Made by a program: the position numbers and the translations under genes. This document shows, one piece after another, positions 35,377-44,798 of a stretch of 49,944 nucleotides of DNA. The notes beneath the pieces were generated by a model. It worked only from the letters and a program-made list of their open reading frames with translations. It did not search any database and was not told where the DNA came from. Origin of the DNA: Psychrobacter piscatorii (GTDB lineage Bacteria; Pseudomonadota; Gammaproteobacteria; Pseudomonadales; Moraxellaceae); contig NZ_LNDJ01000053.1 of NCBI RefSeq assembly GCF_001444505.1, positions 1 to 49,944 on the forward strand, read 5' to 3'. Position 1 is the first letter of the stretch. Each line of letters opens with the position of its first letter.

Positions 35377-37590
35377 ATGATGAAAAAACAACCAGCACAG
35401 TGGTTACTCAGTGCAGCGTCAGTGGGCATCGCCGGTATTATCCTGACACAAAGCTACGGTACTGCCGTAGCAGAAACCAATACGGGAAGTTTTGTTCAGA
35501 CACCTGAGCAAAAGGTCACTACTCGCCAAGTTGCCGCTTTGCTGGATCGCAGTCATTACCTTAATCAGCCATTAGATAGTAAAACCGGTAGCGAAATCTT
35601 ATCAATGTATATTGATAGTCTCGATCCAAACCATACCTTGTTTTTGCAATCTGATGTCGATGAGCTGAAGAAAAAGCATGCCGATGATTTTGGCGCTCGC
35701 CTCAAGCAAGGCGACCTATCCGCAGGGGTAGAAGTCTTTGATCGTTATCGCAAACGCTCAAACGAATACTTTGCCATGGCAACCAAGATGCTCAAGAAAG
35801 ATATTGATTTGACCGGTGATGACACCATCATTCTTGATCGTGAAAAGCTCGGACATTTCAAAACCAAAAAAGAGCAGCGTGACTATTGGGAACGTCAGCT
35901 AAAGTTTCAGCTGATGAGTATTACGCTGGGACAAGAAGACGAAAAAGCCAAAGAAAAAGTGTTTTTAAGCAATCCAGATATCACTCGTGGACAGGACTTG
36001 GTACGCAACGACGAACGTACGCCAAATGAGATTTTGCAAAACCGTTTGTCGCGTCAGCAAGAGCAGTTTAAGCGTCTCAAAGATGATGAAATCATGGAGA
36101 CGATTCTAAACACCGCCATGCTGACCTATGATCCGCACAGTAACTACTATGCGCCGATTCAGGCAACTGAGCTGCAGATTCAGTCGAGTTTGCAGCTAGA
36201 GGGTATCGGTGTCTCTATTCGTCCTGATCGTAAAAACCCAGATTACACCCGTATCGTGACCTTAGTCGATGGTGGTCCAGCGGCCAAATCTGGTCAAATC
36301 AAGCCCAATGACTTGATCGTGGGTATCGCAAAAGATGGCGAAACTATGACAGATGTGGTTGGTTGGTCAACGCGTGAGATCGTCAGCTTGATTCGTGGTA
36401 AGCGCGGTACATCGGTCACGCTCAAGCTGCGTCAACCTAATACGCCAGATGCCAGTGCCCGTACGGTCACTGTGGTGCGTGATATTATCCAGCAAGAAGA
36501 ATCAGGCGTGACGCAGCGAGTGGTCGAGGTGCAGCGTCCTAATATCGACAAAACACCAAAACGCATTGGTGTTCTTGAGATACCGAGCTTTTATCTGAAC
36601 TATCGTGCGCGCCGTAATGGTGAGGACTACCGTAGTGTCAGTATCGATACTGAAAAAGCGTTAAAAAAATTGAACGAAGAAAATATCGATGGGCTCGTGG
36701 TGGATTTGCGCAACAACCCTGGTGGCTCGTTAGATGAAGTTGCCAAAATGCTAGGATTCTTTATTAAAAGCGGTCCATTGGTACAGATTCGTGATAATCG
36801 TGGCAATATTCAAGTATACCGTGATGACGATGGTGGTGAGCAGCTCTATGATGGCAAGATGGTGGTTATTACCAACCTAGCATCCGCCTCAGCCAGCGAA
36901 ATCTTTGCCGCTGCTATTCAGGATTATGGTCGTGGATTGGTGGTTGGTAGTACGACCACAGGTAAAGGCTCTGCGCAGATTCAACTGGATAGCTTGGCGC
37001 TAGGTTCTGCAACTTTAACTCAGCGTAAATTTTACCGTATCACAGGTGGTAGTACGCAGAATAAAGGCGTGGTACCTGATGTTGAATTGGTCAATATCTA
37101 TGATGATGCGACCTTTGGCGAACGCGCGCAGAAAAAAGCCTTGCCTTGGGATACCATCAGAACGGCGCCTTATAAGCCTGAAGGGAAGTTTACCAATGAC
37201 ACTTTAGCGACGCTCAATCAGCAGTCTAAAATTCGCCAAGAGAGAAACCCGCAGTTTACTTATCTGTCGACGCTCAATGATATTCGTAATATGGATGATG
37301 AGAAAAAACCAGTTCGTTTAGATATTAACAGCCGCCGAGCCAAAATGCAGCTGATTGAAAAGCGTTCGCTAGAAGCTGAAAATAGACGTCTGATCGCTAC
37401 TGGTGAACGCCCTTATTCTAATTGGAATACGTATCAGGCCGCGATGGATGCAAAGTTTGAAGAGCGTAGCCGTATGAAAGCTGCTGAGCGTCCAGAGCTG
37501 CCAGAAGATGAAGCCTTTATTAATGAAGCGGCCTACCTAATGCTAAGTGCTGAACCCAAGACCTTGCTCAGTCCTGAAGAGAAACTATAA
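35377..37590 (+). CDS. prc: Tail-specific (C-terminal processing) protease Prc/Tsp
   Basis: Periplasmic S41 serine protease that degrades or trims proteins from their C-termini, including ssrA-tagged proteins and peptidoglycan hydrolases in E. coli. It has a signal peptide with a hydrophobic core and cleavage near TAVA/ETNT, an N-terminal helical domain, a PDZ domain (about 235-325, LEGIGVSIRPD to GLIVGIAKDG-like), the catalytic core with Ser in SASASEIFAAA (about 503-507) and the Lys in TTGKGSAQ roughly 25 residues later, and the C-terminal DUF3340 region. The 737-aa length is slightly above E. coli Tsp (682). Starts at 35377 or the adjacent ATG 35380 are both possible. Confidence 0.95.
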   Translation: MMKKQPAQWLLSAASVGIAGIILTQSYGTAVAETNTGSFVQTPEQKVTTRQVAALLDRSHYLNQPLDSKTGSEILSMYIDSLDPNHTLFLQSDVDELKKKHADDFGARLKQGDLSAGVEVFDRYRKRSNEYFAMATKMLKKDIDLTGDDTIILDREKLGHFKTKKEQRDYWERQLKFQLMSITLGQEDEKAKEKVFLSNPDITRGQDLVRNDERTPNEILQNRLSRQQEQFKRLKDDEIMETILNTAMLTYDPHSNYYAPIQATELQIQSSLQLEGIGVSIRPDRKNPDYTRIVTLVDGGPAAKSGQIKPNDLIVGIAKDGETMTDVVGWSTREIVSLIRGKRGTSVTLKLRQPNTPDASARTVTVVRDIIQQEESGVTQRVVEVQRPNIDKTPKRIGVLEIPSFYLNYRARRNGEDYRSVSIDTEKALKKLNEENIDGLVVDLRNNPGGSLDEVAKMLGFFIKSGPLVQIRDNRGNIQVYRDDDGGEQLYDGKMVVITNLASASASEIFAAAIQDYGRGLVVGSTTTGKGSAQIQLDSLALGSATLTQRKFYRITGGSTQNKGVVPDVELVNIYDDATFGERAQKKALPWDTIRTAPYKPEGKFTNDTLATLNQQSKIRQERNPQFTYLSTLNDIRNMDDEKKPVRLDINSRRAKMQLIEKRSLEAENRRLIATGERPYSNWNTYQAAMDAKFEERSRMKAAERPELPEDEAFINEAAYLMLSAEPKTLLSPEEKL

Positions 37591-37614
37591 GGGGTTATAC
37601 GATAGCTAGTATTA

Positions 37615-37638
37615 CCATGTAAGCATATGCTTACATGG
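37615..37638. repeat. 24-bp perfect palindrome behind prc
   Basis: CCATGTAAGCAT followed directly by its reverse complement, without a loop. It lies 25 bp after the prc stop codon. No T-run follows, so it is not a normal terminator. It could be a protein-binding dyad or an mRNA 3' stem. Confidence 0.9.
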
Positions 37639-37844
37639 ATTGACGTTTAGACCACTTACTAGTGATAGGACAATCTGCGATTATAACTGTACGGCACGAT
37701 TCATTGATACTAGGGATTGGTATCTTAAGGTCGCATCAGGGATAAGTGGTTTGCTGATTAGGGATGATAAGGCTGGATGCCTGTCAGTTATGAGATACCC
37801 CGGGATTAGGTATCACATAACGCTAACATGGATGGTTGGTAATA

Positions 37845-37880
37845 AAAGCCGCATGACGCTTGTCGTTATGCGGCTTTGTT
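37845..37880 (+). terminator. Terminator downstream of prc
   Basis: AAAGCCGCATGACG pairs with CGTTATGCGGCTTT (one G-T pair) around CTTGT; it is followed by GTT. It lies 255 bp past the prc stop. Confidence 0.75.
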
Positions 37881-37971
37881 ATGTCTAGATCTAAGAGTTA
37901 TTTCTGGCGCTAGCTTACGCTTCTTTGATAGATTTGTGAGAATGGCTATTGAGCTTAAGGATGCTCACAGA

Positions 37972-38009
37972 AGCGCAATGAATGCTTCATTGTTAGAACG
38001 CTCTTTTTA
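37972..38009 (+). terminator. Terminator-like hairpin of unassigned transcript
   Basis: AGCG / CGCT outer pairing, a perfect CAATGAA/TTCATTG inner stem, then CTTTTTAT. No gene lies between it and the previous terminator. Confidence 0.45.
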
Positions 38010-38044
38010 TCTACATCTAATCAATCAGCACTTATGACAGACAT

Positions 38045-38080
38045 AAAAAAAGGCCAGTAGACAGTGCTACTGGCCTTTTT
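38045..38080. terminator. Bidirectional terminator, end of slyD
   Basis: AAAAAAAGGCCAGTAG and CTACTGGCCTTTTT, a perfect stem with ACAGTG loop, T-runs on both strands. Confidence 0.92.
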
Positions 38081-38142
38081 GATGAGAGGATAAGCTCAAA
38101 TATAACCTATTCTCTAACTGTCTCACGATACTCTAGAAGAGA

Positions 38143-38628
38143 TTAGTGCTCAACGCCACCTGCGCCATGTATATGGCCATGGTTTAGTTCGTCTTCAGTT
38201 GCTGCACGTACTTCTTGGATTTCAACGTCAAATGTCAAACGCTTACCAGCCAATGGATGGTTGGCATCAACAGTCACTTCTTGGTCGTTTACGTCAGTGA
38301 CTGTCACTAGCATAACTTGGCCACCAGCTTCTGACTGGAACTGCATACCAGGCTGAATATCATCAACGCCTTGGAAGTTTTCGCGTGGTACGCGCTGTAC
38401 CGCTTGCTCTTGATACTCGCCGTAGCCATCAGCAGGCTCAACCACTGCGTTGACTTTTTCGCCAGCAGATTTACCTTCTAATTGTGACTCTAGGCCTGGG
38501 ATGATGTTGCTGTGACCATGTAGATAAGCAAGTGGCTGACCTTCTGGAGACTGGTCAAGGATATTGCCTTCGTCGTCTTTTAATGTGTAATTGAATTTGA
38601 CGGCAGTGTCTTTTGCGATAGTAGTCAT
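38143..38628 (-). CDS. FKBP-type peptidyl-prolyl isomerase, SlyD-like
   Basis: Folding helper with an FKBP domain interrupted by an insert-in-flap (IF) chaperone domain. The FKBP part shows VKFNYTLKDDEGNILDQS, PLAYLHGHSNIIPGLE and the return strand after the IF region (PADGYGEYQEQAVQRVPRE...NHPLAGKRLTFDVEI). 161 aa, with a short His-containing tail (NHGHIHGAGGVEH) rather than the long His/Cys nickel-binding tail of E. coli SlyD, so strong Ni-hydrogenase maturation activity is not expected; it may be closer to SlpA-type proteins. AGGA precedes the ATG by 7 nt. Confidence 0.9.
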   Translation of the reverse strand: MTTIAKDTAVKFNYTLKDDEGNILDQSPEGQPLAYLHGHSNIIPGLESQLEGKSAGEKVNAVVEPADGYGEYQEQAVQRVPRENFQGVDDIQPGMQFQSEAGGQVMLVTVTDVNDQEVTVDANHPLAGKRLTFDVEIQEVRAATEDELNHGHIHGAGGVEH

Positions 38629-38951
38629 AAAATATCCTAAGTATATCTATGTAAAAAATTAAATACGGTTGCAATAAACCTAAAAAAGCCAATCAGCAAG
38701 CCAAATAGCCACAGTATTAGTCAATTATCATCAGTTTATTAAAGTAACTTTAGCAGTTAGCATCTTTAATTGAGATGGCGTATATAAGTTTCAAGGCAAA
38801 AAACATAAAAAATGCCAATTAATGCCACAATTTATCATAATAACTGCTATTTTCTATAGTTAATCAATGACTACTGGCCACTCAGGGTTTGGGAGTTGCG
38901 TTTTTTGGGAAGGACTCCTAACATAACAATAAAATAAGGATGAGAGATACT
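38629..38951. other. slyD/M61 peptidase divergent spacer
   Basis: 323 bp, AT-rich; presumably both promoters. I see no gene or notable repeat. Confidence 0.35.
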
Positions 38952-40964
38952 ATGACTGCATTTGCCGATAATACTAATAACCAGCTAACGAGCGACGTTT
39001 CAATCAGCCATGATGATATCAATAATATGGCTGATATCAGCTACCAATTCGATTTTGCCCGTTTTTCTGAGCATTTGGTGGATGTGTCACTGTCCTTTAC
39101 GGCAACAGCTAATACTCCTCAGCTCTGGCTACCAGCATGGATACCAGGCAGTTATCTGATGCGCGAGTTTGCTCGCAACATCACCGCTGTGCATTATCGA
39201 GTAACAGACAGCCAAATAAAAGAAGGTGACGAGTTTTCTGAAACTTATCGTGCACAAAAGGTAGATAAACATACGTGGCTACTCCCAACTATCACAGCAG
39301 GACAAAGGGTAGTCGTCGAATACGAAGTCTACTGCTACGACCTATCGGTACGTACTGCCTATGTCGATCAGCAGCGTCTGTATGGTAATTTTACCTCACT
39401 TGCACTCGCGGTCGATGGGCAAGAGCAGATTCCAGTACAAGTTAGCTTGATTGTTCCGGAGTCGTTTTTGTTAGATAAAGAAGAAAGTCATGTAATCTTG
39501 GCATGTGGTTTGGCATCTACGCATCTGCGTGTTGATGGTCAGAGCGAAGATAAACGGCACTGTTATCAATTACGGGCAGATAATTATCATGAGCTGATTG
39601 ATTATCCTTTTGAGATTGCAGCACAGAATAAATTTGATTTTATTATTCATGACAATCAGCATCAGACGCTTCATCACAGTTTTTATCTCTCAGGCAAGCA
39701 TAGTGCCAATATGGGGAGACTACAGCAAGACGTCACCCAAATTTGTCAGACTTATCTGGACTGGCTGGGGGATGCACCCTTTCATGATTATACCTTTATG
39801 ACGTTTGCCAGTGGTCAAGACTATGGTGGGCTAGAGCATATCAATTCTACTAGTCTGATTACCCCGCGCCGTGACTTACCAAATGCTAATGAGCCAAAAA
39901 TACCAAGCACGGATTATCAGCGGTTTTTGGGCTTGTGCAGTCATGAGTACTTTCACTCGTGGTGGGTCAAAACCGTGCGCCCTGATGTCATGATCGATGT
40001 TGATTTACGCCGTGAAGCGTTCACGCCGATGCTTTGGGTATTTGAAGGATTTACATCTTATATCGATGATTTTATGTTGCAAGCATCTGGCGTGATCGAT
40101 AAACCAAACTACCTCAGGTTGCTAGCGGAACAAATCAATCGCTACTACCAGACGCCTGGACGCGATAACCAAAGTGTCGCAGAGTCAAGCTTTGATGCGT
40201 GGATTAAGCTGTACCGAACGGATGAAAATACGGGTAATGCAGGTATCAGCTACTACAATAAAGGTGCATTGGTGGCGCTGTGTTTGGATTTGATATTGCT
40301 AAAAAATACCAATAATCGCTATCGTCTATTCGATGTGGTCAAAGCGTTCTATACCCAAGCAAAGCAAAATGACAGCAAGCGTATCGGCATCAATAGCGCG
40401 GATATGGGCGACGTGATTGGGCAGTTTATGCCGATAGCGGAATGGGAGGATTTTGAACGCCGTTACGTCAACGGCGTAGAGGAATTGCCAATTGAGGCGC
40501 TGCTGCTCGCAAACGGTATCAAAATGCAGGTCAATACCAAAGAGACCGCGGATAAGCATGTTCCTTGGGGTATGCGCTGCAATGAGACACCCGCTGGACT
40601 CAAAATCAATCGGGTGAACCGCGGTAGTGTTGCCGCCAAAGCAGGTATCTCAGCCCATGACATCATTATCGCGATTGATGGCATCAAGGCGGATAGTAAG
40701 CAGCTAGCATCGCTGAGTAATGCAGAGCATCCCGTTGAGTGTCATCTGTTTCGCCGCGATGAGCTGATGTGTGTGCAAGTGCAACCTGATGCACTGCCAC
40801 AAGCTGACGGGGATGACAGTGATATGCCTGAAAAAGAATTTCCTCATAAGGTCAGTCTGCGCTTAGTAAAAGGTGATCCAACGTTAGCAGATCATAGCGA
40901 TCCTAAGCAAGCAGAATCCGCTTGGGAGCCATGGCTGGATGTGATGAAGCGTCAGTCAGCATAG
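38952..40964 (+). CDS. M61-family (glycyl aminopeptidase-like) metallopeptidase with PDZ domain
   Basis: Zinc peptidase of the M61 family. An N-terminal beta domain (to about residue 230, containing LWLPAWIPGSYLMREFARNI) is followed by the gluzincin catalytic domain with HEYFHSWWVK (zinc histidines H331 and H335), a glutamate in WVFEGFTSYIDDF, and a C-terminal PDZ domain from about 535 (NRVNRGSVAAKAGISAHDIIIAIDG). There is no obvious signal peptide, so it may be cytoplasmic. ATG 38940 is open too, but AAGGA overlaps it; ATG 38952 has this sequence about 11 nt upstream. 670 aa is typical. The physiological substrate is unknown. Confidence 0.9.
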   Translation: MTAFADNTNNQLTSDVSISHDDINNMADISYQFDFARFSEHLVDVSLSFTATANTPQLWLPAWIPGSYLMREFARNITAVHYRVTDSQIKEGDEFSETYRAQKVDKHTWLLPTITAGQRVVVEYEVYCYDLSVRTAYVDQQRLYGNFTSLALAVDGQEQIPVQVSLIVPESFLLDKEESHVILACGLASTHLRVDGQSEDKRHCYQLRADNYHELIDYPFEIAAQNKFDFIIHDNQHQTLHHSFYLSGKHSANMGRLQQDVTQICQTYLDWLGDAPFHDYTFMTFASGQDYGGLEHINSTSLITPRRDLPNANEPKIPSTDYQRFLGLCSHEYFHSWWVKTVRPDVMIDVDLRREAFTPMLWVFEGFTSYIDDFMLQASGVIDKPNYLRLLAEQINRYYQTPGRDNQSVAESSFDAWIKLYRTDENTGNAGISYYNKGALVALCLDLILLKNTNNRYRLFDVVKAFYTQAKQNDSKRIGINSADMGDVIGQFMPIAEWEDFERRYVNGVEELPIEALLLANGIKMQVNTKETADKHVPWGMRCNETPAGLKINRVNRGSVAAKAGISAHDIIIAIDGIKADSKQLASLSNAEHPVECHLFRRDELMCVQVQPDALPQADGDDSDMPEKEFPHKVSLRLVKGDPTLADHSDPKQAESAWEPWLDVMKRQSA

Positions 40965-40995
40965 TGACATCGAGAGATATAAGTAAGCAAAGCAA

Positions 40996-41031
40996 AACCC
41001 CCTAATAAGCAAATATGGTTATTAGGGGGTT
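40996..41031 (-). terminator. Terminator between M61 peptidase and DUF305 genes
   Basis: AACCCCCTAATAA and TTATTAGGGGGTT, perfect 13-bp stem with a 10-nt loop. The minus strand has the better T-tract (GGGGGTTTTGCTTT), favouring the DUF305 gene, but it may serve both. Confidence 0.78.
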
Positions 41032-41073
41032 CAAGTAATAGCTGAAAGGTTTTTTGGTATGCTGAATGGCTAG

Positions 41074-41925
41074 CTACTCTTCCTTGGTTTTATTATCAGG
41101 GTCCTCACTGGCAGGCTTCTCGTTTGCAGTAGTGTCGCCGTTAGGCTCGTCAACCTCAGCATTATCGTTTTCAACATCGCTCGTCGCTTTAAGCGCTGCA
41201 ATCCAGTTTTGCATGAGCTCAATCTCTACTTGCTGAGTATCGATGATATGCTGTGCCAATTGACGCATTTCTTCATCAGTACCGTATTCGAGCTCGATTT
41301 TTGCCATATCTACGGCGCCAATATGGTGTGGTAGCATGCCACGTGCAAATGCCATATCCGGCATAGGATCAGCAATACCCAATGTCATCTCACCATGCAT
41401 GCTTTCCATGCCCTTAGCGTAGGCCTGTTGCATAGCAGCGGTATTGGGCTTAGGTTTGGCTGCGTCAGGATGGCTGGCAAGCCATTTGTTTAGGATATCA
41501 ATCTCAGCTTGCTGCGCCGTGATGATATCTTGAGCAAGCTGGCGCATGGCATCATCTGTACCGTACTTTAGCTGAATTTTTGCCATATCTATCGCGCCGC
41601 GATGATGCCCAAGCATGCCTTTGGCAAACGCGGTATCAGGATCGTTATAACCCATACCGATCATCATCTCATCATGCATACTGGTCATGGACTTTGTGTA
41701 GTCTTTGAGCATATCCGTCATCTGAGTGTCATCTGTGACGTTTTCGCTATCTACCGATGTATCGTGGCTCATATTCTCATGCTCAGCATGAGTCATGTCA
41801 GTCATTGGCGGGGTGGCTTCTTCTACAGGCGCTGATTGATTATCTGCTGCTGGCTGACACGCACCTAATAGCAGTGCAGTAGAAATGCTGGTGGCCAACA
41901 GAACAAAACGATGAGAAGCAATCAT
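41074..41925 (-). CDS. Lipoprotein with two tandem DUF305 domains
   Basis: Predicted secreted lipoprotein: hydrophobic signal ending in LLLGACQ (lipidated Cys23), an acidic Met/His-rich linker (TDMTHAEHENMSHD), then two copies of the ferritin-like four-helix DUF305 domain. The copies share HHxGAxDMAKIxLxYGTDxxMRQLAQ near residues 106 and 199, a period of about 93 residues, with the HH pairs and methionines kept in both. DUF305 proteins are often found with copper-resistance genes, so metal binding is plausible but not shown. A ~45-residue acidic tail follows. No copper genes are adjacent here. Confidence 0.87.
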   Translation of the reverse strand: MIASHRFVLLATSISTALLLGACQPAADNQSAPVEEATPPMTDMTHAEHENMSHDTSVDSENVTDDTQMTDMLKDYTKSMTSMHDEMMIGMGYNDPDTAFAKGMLGHHRGAIDMAKIQLKYGTDDAMRQLAQDIITAQQAEIDILNKWLASHPDAAKPKPNTAAMQQAYAKGMESMHGEMTLGIADPMPDMAFARGMLPHHIGAVDMAKIELEYGTDEEMRQLAQHIIDTQQVEIELMQNWIAALKATSDVENDNAEVDEPNGDTTANEKPASEDPDNKTKEE

Positions 41926-42212
41926 GATATATCCCTACTATAAGAAGACCAAATGATAAATAAATGAGGTCTATTTTACATAAATAATGACGTGCTGAAT
42001 CTTAACAGATAAACCTTACCCATTCGAGACGCTATGTTTAACAAGAAGTAATATATTTACTTTAAATGAAAATATATGTCGGTATAGTCGAACCACTATT
42101 AAAGTGTTACAGCGTTAGGCTCGTTTAGCCTACTACTGTAGTACTTGCACTCGTCTGCCTTGTACCACTTTTAATATTGATTGACTATAGCTAAGCGTTT
42201 AGATGTGACAAA
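41926..42212. other. Spacer between rluE and the DUF305 gene, mostly MITE
   Basis: Both flanking genes are on the minus strand. The spacer contains the 107-bp repeat at 42083-42189, which begins 24 bp after the rluE stop codon and may have replaced or become the rluE terminator. Confidence 0.5.
42083..42189 (+). mobile_element. 107-bp MITE-like repeat, copy 1
   Basis: The ends are inverted repeats: TATAGTCGAACCACTATTAAA at the left and, read from the other end, TATAGTCAATCAATATTAAAA. The interior holds two hairpins (TAGGCT/AGCCTA and TACTA/TAGTA). It matches copy 2 (44799-44905) in length and at all but three positions. The TA at each end could be a TA target duplication, as made by IS630/Tc1-type elements. 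It has no coding capacity. Confidence 0.88.
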
Positions 42213-42827
42213 TTAATAGCTAATACCCAATTGCTGATAGTGCTCACTAGTTAAGTGAATGCGCACAAACTCGCCAACTGCTATGTCACCTAATTCAAAC
42301 CCTGCCACCGACCAACGTATCAAACGTAGGCAGGGCAGACCAACATGCGCGGTCATTCGTCTGACTTGACGGTTTTTACCTTCATAAATTGTCAGCATCA
42401 ACCATGAGTCCGGTACGCTTTTACGCTCACGTATCGGCGGATGACGTTGCCAGAGCGCCATCGGTAGCTCATCTTCACTGACGTGTTTAACCTCAGCAGG
42501 CAGAGTTTTGCCATCTTTGAGCGTCACGCCACGTTTGAGCTGATTGAGTTGATCAGCAGTAGGAATGCCCTCAACCTGTACCAAATAAGTCTTACCTTGC
42601 TTACGTCCAGCATTGGCTTTTGGCGGATGGGTAATTGCTTTATTGACTCGGCCATCATCGGTCAGAATAAGTAACCCTTCGGACGTTGCATCAAGCCTAC
42701 CAGCAACTCGCAAAGACTTATCAGTAAAGTACTGCGATAGGGTGGCGTGGTCATTGTTGCTATCGTCTCTGAACTGACTTTGCACCCCATAAGGCTTATT
42801 GAACAAGATGAGACTAGAAGTCGGCAT
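42213..42827 (-). CDS. rluE: 23S rRNA pseudouridine(2457) synthase RluE-like
   Basis: RsuA-family pseudouridine synthase without an S4 domain: it starts directly with LILFNKPYGV. The catalytic aspartate is D46 in GRLDATSEGLLIL; KTYLVQVEGIP and the IYEGKNRQVRRMTAHVGLPCLRL block complete the fold. The absence of S4 and the 204-aa length fit RluE better than RluB or RsuA. It is a second rRNA pseudouridine synthase in the window besides rluC. A MITE sits 24 bp downstream. Confidence 0.88.
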   Translation of the reverse strand: MPTSSLILFNKPYGVQSQFRDDSNNDHATLSQYFTDKSLRVAGRLDATSEGLLILTDDGRVNKAITHPPKANAGRKQGKTYLVQVEGIPTADQLNQLKRGVTLKDGKTLPAEVKHVSEDELPMALWQRHPPIRERKSVPDSWLMLTIYEGKNRQVRRMTAHVGLPCLRLIRWSVAGFELGDIAVGEFVRIHLTSEHYQQLGISY

Positions 42828-43444
42828 AAAGTGATATTTCCTGAAGGTAAATGAGTGATTAGCAGTCTTTGCGTATGTTTAATCAAGCAAAGTCAGTACT
42901 AAAAAATAAGAACAGAGGTATTGTGTTTGATATACGCTGTGCGATGTATTTTGCTACAAAAGTAGGACAGCAACCACGCAAATTTACTGCTATTCTAAAT
43001 CCATATTTTTATAGGGGTATTTATATTTTTGATAGTAATAAACCTATCATCTACAAGATAAAATGATTGTCCAGCCCTTTGTTCTATTACTATCAACAAG
43101 ATAATGTATTATAACCCTTTAAAAGTTATAAAGTTATAGATGCTGTATTTTATTAATAATTTATAAATTGTATATGTGATATTTCTTATTAATTAGCCAA
43201 TAACACTGTATTTAATAATAAGCAGTTTCTATGCACAGTTTTAGTTTGTATTTACATCAATGCATATATGTTTAATTTGAAGCTATTTTTTAGTATCGTT
43301 CAATCCAATGCCGCAAGTATCTCATACATCAGACTTTGTTTAGCTAATAAGCGTCTAGAGCGCGACCATTATAATAGAAAAGCTAGCATAACAACGTGTT
43401 CAGTTCGCTTGCGATGTATAACTTACCACTAAGGAGTTTTATCC
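42828..43444. other. rluE/icd divergent spacer
   Basis: 617 bp, very AT-rich, with no gene I can support (a 65-codon frame at 42869-43066 has no family or ribosome-binding site). It should contain the icd promoter. The icd ATG is preceded by AAGGAG. Confidence 0.4.
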
Positions 43445-44704
43445 ATGTCATATGATAAGGTCATCGTACCAAGAGACGGCGAAAAAGTAACCGTGAATGC
43501 TGATTTGTCGCTAAATGTGCCCAATCATCCGATTATTCCGTTCATTGAAGGTGACGGTATTGGGGTGGATATCACACCTGTCATGATAAAGGTGGTCAAT
43601 GCGGCGGTCGATAAAGCCTACCACGGTAAAAAATCAATTATCTGGATGGAAGCTTACTTGGGCGAAAAAGCGGCCAAAATATATGACGGTGAATATTTAC
43701 CAAGTGAGACATTAGAGATTTTAAAAGACTACGTCATCAGTATCAAGGGACCGTTGACCACGCCGGTGGGTGGTGGCTTTAGCTCGTTGAATGTGGCTGT
43801 ACGTCAACATCTTGATCTGTATGTCTGTCAGCGACCAGTACGCTGGTTTAAAGGCGTGCCAAGCCCAGTACAGCATCCTGAGCTGACCAATATGGTGATC
43901 TTTCGTGAAAATACAGAAGATATCTATACAGGTATCGAGTGGAAGGCAGGCAGTGATGATGCCAAAAAAGTCATCAATTTCTTAAGAGAAGAGATGGGTG
44001 TGACCAGCATTCGCTTCCCTGAAGACTGCGGCATCGGTATCAAGCCTGTCTCAAAAGAAGGCTCGCAGCGCCTAGTACGTAAAGCCATTCAGCATGCTAT
44101 CGATAATGACTTGCCAAACGTGACCCTCGTGCATAAAGGCAATATCATGAAATTTACGGAAGGCGCGTTTAAAGATTGGGGGTATGAGCTGGCAGCAGAG
44201 CGTTTTGATGCTGAGCTATTGGATGGTGGTCCATGGATGACGATGAAAAATCCCAAAACGGGTAATGACATCATCATCAAAGATGTGATCGCTGATGCAT
44301 TCTTGCAGCAGATTCTGATGCGTCCGGCAGATTACTCCGTAGTGGCAACACTCAACCTGAACGGTGACTATATCTCTGACGCGCTAGCGGCGGAAGTAGG
44401 CGGTATCGGTATTGCCCCAGGTGCCAACAAAGGCGGCGCAATCGCTGTTTATGAAGCGACGCACGGTACTGCGCCTAAGTATGCTGGTCAGAATAAAGTA
44501 AATCCAGGCTCATTGATATTGTCTGCGGAAATGATGCTGCGTGATATGGGTTGGTGTGAGGCGGCGGATCTCATCATCAGTGGTATCCAAGGCGCGATCG
44601 CCAATAAGACGGTTACTTATGACTTTGAGCGTTTGATGCCAGATGCTATCTTGCTCAGTACTTCTGAGTTTGGCAAAGCCATCATCAAGCACATGGATGC
44701 GTAA
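43445..44704 (+). CDS. icd: NADP-dependent isocitrate dehydrogenase, homodimeric type
   Basis: TCA-cycle enzyme converting isocitrate to 2-oxoglutarate and NADPH. It matches the E. coli Icd type: [13 protein letters not shown] at the N-terminus, [20 protein letters not shown] with Ser113-Ser114 (the second aligns with the serine phosphorylated by AceK in E. coli), [29 protein letters not shown], and the nucleotide-binding block [19 protein letters not shown]. 419 aa is standard. It has its own terminator and converges with a monomeric IDH gene; 107-bp repeats lie on both sides. Confidence 0.96.
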   Translation: MSYDKVIVPRDGEKVTVNADLSLNVPNHPIIPFIEGDGIGVDITPVMIKVVNAAVDKAYHGKKSIIWMEAYLGEKAAKIYDGEYLPSETLEILKDYVISIKGPLTTPVGGGFSSLNVAVRQHLDLYVCQRPVRWFKGVPSPVQHPELTNMVIFRENTEDIYTGIEWKAGSDDAKKVINFLREEMGVTSIRFPEDCGIGIKPVSKEGSQRLVRKAIQHAIDNDLPNVTLVHKGNIMKFTEGAFKDWGYELAAERFDAELLDGGPWMTMKNPKTGNDIIIKDVIADAFLQQILMRPADYSVVATLNLNGDYISDALAAEVGGIGIAPGANKGGAIAVYEATHGTAPKYAGQNKVNPGSLILSAEMMLRDMGWCEAADLIISGIQGAIANKTVTYDFERLMPDAILLSTSEFGKAIIKHMDA

Positions 44705-44750
44705 TCGCATTAATGCCTAGAGCGTTAAACTCTATTATATTTATTCAAGG

Positions 44751-44776
44751 CCACTTACTGATGTAGGTGGTTTTTT
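44751..44776 (+). terminator. Terminator behind icd
   Basis: CCACTTAC, TGAT loop, GTAGGTGG and six T's, 46 bp after the stop codon. Confidence 0.85.
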
Positions 44777-44798
44777 ATGTGTTTGAAATGGATAAACA

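Larger units (their letters stand above)
37591..38142. other. prc/slyD intergenic region with several hairpins
   Basis: 552 bp between convergent genes, unusually rich in foldable sequence: the 24-bp palindrome (37615-37638), a GATACC...GGTATC dyad near 37795-37815, a terminator at 37845-37877, a second terminator-like hairpin at 37972-38009 and a bidirectional terminator at 38045-38080. An 82-codon frame at 37640-37888 ends inside a terminator and shows no family, so I do not count it as a gene. Confidence 0.55.

Noticed and set aside
37640..37888. 82-codon open frame after prc
   Set aside because: It runs through the terminator at 37845-37877, lacks a Shine-Dalgarno sequence and resembles nothing known.
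42869..43066. 65-codon open frame in the rluE/icd spacer
   Set aside because: Low-complexity AT-rich translation, no ribosome-binding site and no domain.
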